From an uncultured Pelagibacteraceae bacterium (GTDB lineage Bacteria; Pseudomonadota; Alphaproteobacteria; Pelagibacterales; Pelagibacteraceae), in the NCBI GenBank assembly GCA_902554335.1, contig CACDOD010000001.1, forward strand, positions 39,596-103,595: a stretch of DNA of 64,000 nucleotides. Reading direction: 5' to 3'. The notes under the pieces are model-generated. The model did no database searches. It was not told where the DNA came from and saw only the letters and a list, made by a program, of their open reading frames with translations. Shown here one piece after another: positions 59,099 through 64,000 of the stretch; positions within the stretch are counted from its first letter, which is position 1, and the number at the start of each line of letters is the position of its first letter. The position numbers and the translations under genes are program-made.

Positions 59099-60423
59099 TT
59101 TATTTTTGCCCCAAGTTTTCTTAAAATTTTTAAAAAATTTGGAAATGAGGTATTAATAGAATCGCTATCTTCAATGGTCCAACCTTTTCCACCAAACGTG
59201 AGAGCGGCAACTACAGACATCATAAATATTCTATGATCCTTAAAAAAATTTTTTATATGGTAATTTTTCTTTAAGATTATTTTTGGATTGCCGAAGATCT
59301 TTATATCATTTTTATTTTTAGTTACCTTTATACCTATCATCTTCATGAATTTTAAGGCTAAATTTAAACGTGGACTTTCTTTTTTATTTAATTCTTCTAA
59401 ATTTTTAAAAGTAGAAATTCCATTTGATTTACAGGCAACTAAAAAAATTAACAAAAATTCGTCAATCGCGGAACTATTTAAACTTGTTTCACAATTTATA
59501 GATTGAAACTTTACTTTACTTTTTACCTTTATATCTCCTATTTGCTCCCCTTTATAGTTCTTTTTATTTATGATTTTAATTTGTGCGTTCATTCGATTTA
59601 ATATAGTTATGATACCAATTCTTGAAGGATTAATGTTAATATTTTTAATAGTTATCTCAGAATTATTAGATAACAAAGTTAAAACTATAAAAAAAGATGC
59701 AGAGCTTATGTCCCCTGGGATTTTATAATCGAAGGCTTTAAATTGATTTAGACCTTGAACATGTATTAAATCGTACTTTTTAGTCTTTTTAACTTTAATT
59801 GGATAATTTAAACTTTTTAACATCAGCTCTGTATGGTTTCTAGATCTTAGAGCTTTTATTTTTGTTACTCCAGGGGTATTTATAGCAGATAGTATTATAC
59901 ATGTTTTAATTTGCGCACTACCTTTGTTTTCAATGTATTGTATTGGTCTAATTAAGTTTGATCCAAACAACTCAACTGGTAGCCTTCCCTTTTTTGAAAA
60001 AACATTAACTCCAAACAATCTAAGTGGTTTAATTACTCTTGAAAAATCTCTATTTGACAGACTTTTATCTCCAACCAACTTTATTTTATTATTTGAGCCA
60101 GAACATAGACCGAGAATACATCTGGCAAGAGTGCCAGAGTTACCAGCATCTAAAATAGTATTTTTTTTTATTTTAAATCCATTAATACCTACACCATATA
60201 CTTCAATGAATTTCTTTTTTATTACAAAATTTACACCTATTTTTTTTATTACTTCTAAAGAATTTTTAACATCTTCTGACTCTAATAAATTAAATATTCT
60301 TGAGCGCCCTACCGCTATAGAGGATAATAGAATAGACCTAATACTTAGACTTTTATCACTCGCTACAGTTATTTGACTTTTAAAAGGTTCAATAATTTTT
60401 TTGATTTTAACCTGATTTTTCAC
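59095..60423 (-). CDS. aroA: 3-phosphoshikimate 1-carboxyvinyltransferase (EPSP synthase)
   Basis: 442 aa, sixth step of the shikimate pathway. Motifs: SDKSLSIRSILLSS (substrate Lys/Ser), LDAGNSGTLARCILGL (PEP loop), GDKSLSNRDFSRVIKPL, KIPGDISSASFF, AIDEFLL (catalytic Asp) and KESPRLN; the late FKDHRIFMM matches the DHR motif. Starts six bases after lptB and heads the aroA-cmk-rpsA-ihfB unit. Confidence 0.93.
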   Translation of the reverse strand: MKNQVKIKKIIEPFKSQITVASDKSLSIRSILLSSIAVGRSRIFNLLESEDVKNSLEVIKKIGVNFVIKKKFIEVYGVGINGFKIKKNTILDAGNSGTLARCILGLCSGSNNKIKLVGDKSLSNRDFSRVIKPLRLFGVNVFSKKGRLPVELFGSNLIRPIQYIENKGSAQIKTCIILSAINTPGVTKIKALRSRNHTELMLKSLNYPIKVKKTKKYDLIHVQGLNQFKAFDYKIPGDISSASFFIVLTLLSNNSEITIKNININPSRIGIITILNRMNAQIKIINKKNYKGEQIGDIKVKSKVKFQSINCETSLNSSAIDEFLLIFLVACKSNGISTFKNLEELNKKESPRLNLALKFMKMIGIKVTKNKNDIKIFGNPKIILKKNYHIKNFFKDHRIFMMSVVAALTFGGKGWTIEDSDSINTSFPNFLKILRKLGAKIK

Positions 60424-60429
60424 AATAAA

Positions 60430-61206
60430 TTATATTTTAAAACCTTCGCCAAAATATGCTTCTATAGCCTTGTTGTTTCTTACTAGTTCTTGCGGTGTTC
60501 CTTTTGCAATAATTTCTCCTTCTGATAAAACCATTGCTGAATCTACACAGCCTAGCAAATCTCTGCTACTATGATCAGAAATAGAAACTGAAATTCTTTC
60601 AAACATTTGAAGACTTACAATTATTTGTTGAATCATTCTCACGCTTTGAGGGTCAAGAGCTGCAAAGGGTTCATCTAAAATTAAAATTTTTGTATTTTTA
60701 ACCATTGCCATCGCAAGAATTAGCTTACGATTTTGACCACCTGATAAATATTTTGATTTTAATTTAATTACATTTTGAAGCTCGAATTTTCTTAACAAAT
60801 TATCTACTTTTGTAAGTCTTTCATTTTTATTTTTAATATGCAGTTCTGCTATTGCCATAAGATTATCATAAACTGTCAAATCACTCCAAGCTCCTCCATA
60901 TTGGGGACACCACGAAATTCCAAATTTTGAGCATCTTTGATGAGTTGGAATATTTGTTGCATCAACACCATCAATAATTATTTTTCCATAAGTTGGCTTT
61001 ACCAAGCCAATTATTGAATGATATATTGTGCTTTTACCAGCTCCATTTGGTCCTAATAAACCACTTATCTCTGATTTTTGAATATTCAAATTAAGTTTTT
61101 CTACTATTTGTCTATTGCCATAAGATATACTTAGATCTCTTAATTCAATAATTGGATTTTCTTCTTTAAAAGATTTTATTCTGAACTTTTTAATTAATGA
61201 ATTCAT
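60430..61206 (-). CDS. lptB: LPS export ABC transporter ATP-binding protein
   Basis: 258-aa ABC ATPase. Walker A GPNGAGKST, Q-loop WCPQYG, signature LSGGQ, Walker B ILILDEPFAALDP, H-loop ISDHSS. Best match is LptB, which powers lipopolysaccharide extraction with LptF/G and LptC. It overlaps lptC by 17 bases. In many proteobacteria lptA lies between lptC and lptB; none does here. It has an N-terminal extension (about 18 aa) and LSGGQ where LptB often has LSGGE. Confidence 0.87.
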   Translation of the reverse strand: MNSLIKKFRIKSFKEENPIIELRDLSISYGNRQIVEKLNLNIQKSEISGLLGPNGAGKSTIYHSIIGLVKPTYGKIIIDGVDATNIPTHQRCSKFGISWCPQYGGAWSDLTVYDNLMAIAELHIKNKNERLTKVDNLLRKFELQNVIKLKSKYLSGGQNRKLILAMAMVKNTKILILDEPFAALDPQSVRMIQQIIVSLQMFERISVSISDHSSRDLLGCVDSAMVLSEGEIIAKGTPQELVRNNKAIEAYFGEGFKI

Positions 61207-61798
61207 AGTTTGCTGTAAATTTTACTTTACTACTTTTATTTTTCATTTTCATATTTATATCTCCACTTACCATATCAATAAATATATTATCAGTAATTAA
61301 ATTTAAGTTTTTGTTTTTGTATACTACGTTATTGTAAATATTAGATATTTTTTCTGAAAATATTAAGTCTAAATTGTCAGAGGCTATTGAGTTATCAAGA
61401 TAATTAATTTCCACATCCTTATAAAAAAAGGTGTCATTTGTTTGTTTGTTATATGATGCATTTTTAGATTTAATATAAATTATTCCTTTTTCTTTTAAAT
61501 TGATTATAGATGTCACGTCCTCTAACAAAACCTCGTTTTTTTTTTCTTCGTCTAATTTTATCAAAGCTTTTTTTGCATTTAAATAATAAGAATTTCCATC
61601 GCTGTCTATAGAATTATACTCAATATTATTTAGTTCGTTTGAATTTTCGCTTATTGAAATAGAAATTTCGTTTTTTTTATTTTTATCAAAATCTGAAGCC
61701 TCTTTTGCATCTTGTCTTAAAAAGTTATAGTAAAATGACACTAGTATCAAAATTATAATTACTGATATTGCAATTTGGAAATAGTTTTTTACGTTCAT
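61190..61798 (-). CDS. lptC: LPS export protein LptC
   Basis: 202 aa: one N-terminal transmembrane helix (about 8-25) then a periplasmic beta-jellyroll-like region with repeating strands (GNSYYLNAKKALIKLD, GIIYIKSKNASYNKQ). Low sequence conservation but size, topology and position between kdsD and lptB fit LptC, the bridge that hands LPS to LptA. Overlaps lptB by 17 bases. Confidence 0.82.
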   Translation of the reverse strand: MNVKNYFQIAISVIIILILVSFYYNFLRQDAKEASDFDKNKKNEISISISENSNELNNIEYNSIDSDGNSYYLNAKKALIKLDEEKKNEVLLEDVTSIINLKEKGIIYIKSKNASYNKQTNDTFFYKDVEINYLDNSIASDNLDLIFSEKISNIYNNVVYKNKNLNLITDNIFIDMVSGDINMKMKNKSSKVKFTANYEFIN

Positions 61799-61800
61799 TT

Positions 61801-62772
61801 TTACGAAATATTTGCATTTAAGATTTTATGCATTGTAATTAAACCAGATATTTTATTTTTTTTATTTTTAAATACACAAAGTGCTGTAATTTTTTTGCTA
61901 TTCATAATTGAAAGTGCCTCAGCGGCTAGAGTATTTTGTCTGACCATCACAGGACTTTTATTCATTACTTTTTTTATAATCAACTTTTTTATGTTGTCAG
62001 TTTTGTAAGAGATTCTTTTAAGATCCCCGTCAGAAATAATTCCTGTAATATTATTTTTTTTATTTTTTGCTATCAATACGCCTAAGTTCTTTTTATTAAA
62101 AATTTTTAAAGCCATTTTAATATTTGAATTTTCGTTTATATATGGAATATCGTTTCCTCTATACATAAGCTCATCAACAGTTTTTAATTTGGCGCCTAAA
62201 CTTCCACTTGGATGGAATTTTTTAAAATCATATTTAGAAAAATTTCGTCTTTTTATTGTTGATATTGCTAATGCATCGCCAAAACATAATTGTATTGTAG
62301 TGCTAGAAGTTGGAATGTAGTTTCCTGGACCTGCTTCAACAACTGTTGGAAGTAAAAATTTCAAGTCACTGGATTTATATAATAATGAATTTTTTTTTGA
62401 TGTTACGCCTATTAAAGTAATATTTCTATTCCTTTTTGTATATTGAACAATATTTTTTAATTCTGTTGACTCCCCGCTGTGGCTTATTAAAACCACTACA
62501 TCATTAGAGCTTATCATTCCTAAATCTCCATGAGAGCATGAACCTGCATCAACATAAAATGATGAAACCCCTAATGATGAGAGTGTGGAAGAAATTTTAT
62601 TTGAAATTATTCCTGATTTTCCAACTCCAGAAAAAATTACTTTACCCTTACATTTTAATATACAGTTTACAATCCTATCAAATTCTTTGTTAATAGATTT
62701 TTTAAGTTTTTTAAGAGCATCTATTTCTTTATTGATTACTTCTTTTCCAATTAAAGAAAAATTTTTATTCAT
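61801..62772 (-). CDS. kdsD: Arabinose-5-phosphate isomerase (KDO synthesis)
   Basis: 323 aa: N-terminal SIS domain (FSGVGKSGIISNKISSTLSS, HGDLGMIS, LISHSGESTELK, PTSSTTIQLCFGDALA, HPSGSLGAKL) and two C-terminal CBS repeats. Interconverts ribulose-5-P and arabinose-5-P for KDO. Two bases before lptC, tying KDO precursor supply to LPS export. The segment EAGPGNYIPTSSTT differs from the usual E.CPLGLAPTTST. Confidence 0.9.
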   Translation of the reverse strand: MNKNFSLIGKEVINKEIDALKKLKKSINKEFDRIVNCILKCKGKVIFSGVGKSGIISNKISSTLSSLGVSSFYVDAGSCSHGDLGMISSNDVVVLISHSGESTELKNIVQYTKRNRNITLIGVTSKKNSLLYKSSDLKFLLPTVVEAGPGNYIPTSSTTIQLCFGDALAISTIKRRNFSKYDFKKFHPSGSLGAKLKTVDELMYRGNDIPYINENSNIKMALKIFNKKNLGVLIAKNKKNNITGIISDGDLKRISYKTDNIKKLIIKKVMNKSPVMVRQNTLAAEALSIMNSKKITALCVFKNKKNKISGLITMHKILNANIS

Positions 62773-62778
62773 ATTTAT

Positions 62779-63396
62779 TTAATGAGACCAAATATCTTCT
62801 GTAAATGATGCTAAATCTAAGTCAACCCTTGTTTGTATAAATTTTATAGAATTTTTATAAAGTTCATATCTATTTTCTCTTATCAATATTTCTTTTAGAG
62901 AATTGTAAATTTTATGAAGATAAATAACATCGTTAGCACAATATTTTAATTGTTTTTCACTGAGACTACCACCGAAATCACTACTTTGGTGTTGCTTACT
63001 CAGCTCCACTCCTAAAAATTCTTTTACAAGATCTTTTAATCCATGTTTATCCGAATAACTTCTGGCAAGCTTACTCATAGTGCGAGTGCAATTTACGTTT
63101 TCTACATTGATATTTAAATATTTTTTTATAAAAGCTAAGTCAGCTCTTGCATAATGAAAAATTTTTTCAACTTTTTTGTCAGCTAAAATTCTTTTCAAAT
63201 TTGGTGCATCATAATCTTTCCTGTTTAATTGAACTATATGTGCATCGTTGTTTCCACTTGAAATTTGAACTAAATATAGCTTATCCCTATTGACGTTTAA
63301 GCCTGAAAACTCAGAGTCCACAGCTAAAGACTTTTTGTCTCCCAGCTTTATTTCATCTGGCAAATCGTTCTTATGTAATTTAATATCAATACTCAT
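62779..63396 (-). CDS. rnd: Ribonuclease D-like 3'-5' exonuclease
   Basis: 205 aa from ATG 63396 (MSIDIKLHKND); the frame is open to 63483 but the upstream part is not family-like and would cover the divergent promoter. DEDDy exonuclease: D/E in VDSEFSGL, D in YARADLAFIKKYL, Y/D in YCANDVIYLHK. No HRDC domains, as in the short alphaproteobacterial form. Trims tRNA or other RNA 3' ends. First gene of the 14-gene minus-strand run. Confidence 0.88.
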   Translation of the reverse strand: MSIDIKLHKNDLPDEIKLGDKKSLAVDSEFSGLNVNRDKLYLVQISSGNNDAHIVQLNRKDYDAPNLKRILADKKVEKIFHYARADLAFIKKYLNINVENVNCTRTMSKLARSYSDKHGLKDLVKEFLGVELSKQHQSSDFGGSLSEKQLKYCANDVIYLHKIYNSLKEILIRENRYELYKNSIKFIQTRVDLDLASFTEDIWSH

Positions 63397-63410
63397 AAAT
63401 ATATTTATAT

Positions 63411-64000
63411 ATGAAACCAAGAGAAATTCTAGTTTTTGGAGGATCCGGTCAATTAGGTCGGCATTTATTGAGAAAATTAACAAGATTGAATTTTAAAGTT
63501 ACAGTAGTAACCAGAAACGTACATAAAAAAGGGTATATATTAAAAAGTCAAGCCAATGCAGGCTGGATAGATATAATTGAAATAAGTTCATTTAATTATC
63601 AAAAATTAGATAAACTTTTCAAAAATAAAGATATCTGCATTAATTTAATTGGAATACTCAACCAGAAAAATAAAAATTCTTTTTATAATATTCATACATT
63701 ATTACCTCAAAAGTTAGCAGAACTGTCAAAAAAAAATAATATTAAACAATTTATACATTTGTCAGCACTAGGAATTGAAGAGGCAACAGAGAGCAAATAT
63801 GCATTAAGCAAACTTAATGGAGAACAAGAAATAAAAAAAATATTAAATAATTATGTAATACTCAAACCTTCAATCGTTTACAGCGTTGATGATAAATTTA
63901 GCACAATGTTAATGACTATTCTTAAATATTCACCTCTTTTTCCAATATACTTCAATGGAAAAACTATTTTTCATCCAATTCATGTAACCGATATGTGTGA
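63411..64000 (+). CDS. NAD(P)-binding protein of the complex I NDUFA9-like family (3' end outside window)
   Basis: About 196 codons visible from ATG 63411, cut by the window end. Rossmann start REILVFGGSGQLGRHLL with GxxGxxG; INLIGILNQKN, HLSALGIE and YALSKLNGEQ (the YxxxK active site) and VILKPSIVYS follow, as in extended SDRs related to mitochondrial NDUFA9 and alphaproteobacterial homologues. May support ubiquinone/complex I or act as an epimerase. Divergent from rnd with 14 bases between. Confidence 0.85.
   Translation, partial: MKPREILVFGGSGQLGRHLLRKLTRLNFKVTVVTRNVHKKGYILKSQANAGWIDIIEISSFNYQKLDKLFKNKDICINLIGILNQKNKNSFYNIHTLLPQKLAELSKKNNIKQFIHLSALGIEEATESKYALSKLNGEQEIKKILNNYVILKPSIVYSVDDKFSTMLMTILKYSPLFPIYFNGKTIFHPIHVTDMC

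Overview
The window looks like a piece of a streamlined marine alphaproteobacterial chromosome of the SAR11 / Pelagibacterales type. The DNA is very AT-rich with many A/T homopolymer runs, and genes are packed end to end with overlaps of 1-47 bases. No stretch longer than about 240 bases lacks a gene. Gene orders are alphaproteobacterial: bolA/J-protein/cobS/cobT, murA-DUF2948-hisD, aroA-cmk-rpsA-ihfB, rpmH-rnpA-yidD-yidC, def-fmt-truA. The tRNA-His lacks a templated G-1 and has A73, a derived state described in alphaproteobacteria. I saw no insertion sequence, prophage, CRISPR array or rRNA. The lineage call is an inference from these traits, not from a database match.

Layout. 31-5963: gltD-gltB glutamate synthase (+). 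5978-6751: lone alpha/beta hydrolase (-). 6793-18231: a translation operon (thrS, infC, rpmI, rplT, pheS, pheT, lepA) with a GT4 glycosyltransferase in front and an oxidoreductase, a GT17 transferase and tRNA-Ser behind. 18391-21723: gyrB and the redox sensor kinase regB. 21720-25011 (-): cobT, cobS and a J-domain protein, divergent from bolA. 25286-26885 (-): aroB, aroK. 26941-31067 (+): small membrane protein, exported alpha-helical protein, def, fmt, truA. 31057-38360 (-, transcribed from rpmH): rpmH, rnpA, yidD, yidC, argB, HAD nucleotidase, dapD, dapE, an HDAC-family deacetylase and a SET-domain methyltransferase. 38443-39236: TVP38-type membrane protein (+) and tRNA-Thr (-).

39317-50970 (+): two small proteins, dcd, murA, DUF2948, hisD, infA, tRNA-Phe, cspA, a structured non-coding stretch, tRNA-His, hisS, hisZ, hisG, rmuC, an MGME1-like nuclease, sbcB and trxA. 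50967-63396 (-, transcribed from rnd): rnd, kdsD, lptC, lptB, aroA, cmk, rpsA, ihfB, pyrF, trpF, trpB, trpA, accD, folC, with almost no spacing. 63411-64000 (+): start of an NDUFA9-like epimerase/dehydrogenase, cut by the window edge.

Together the genes cover nitrogen assimilation, translation, lysine, arginine, histidine, tryptophan, chorismate and pyrimidine synthesis, LPS/KDO export and DNA repair: a core genome with few accessory genes. The most interesting points are the divergent tRNA-His three bases ahead of hisS, a cytidylate kinase without its P-loop lysine, divergent TrpB/TrpA, a SET plus HDAC pair, the CobS/CobT/J-protein/BolA module, and an MGME1-like nuclease between rmuC and sbcB. 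Boxes called as promoters were found by eye and are candidates only.
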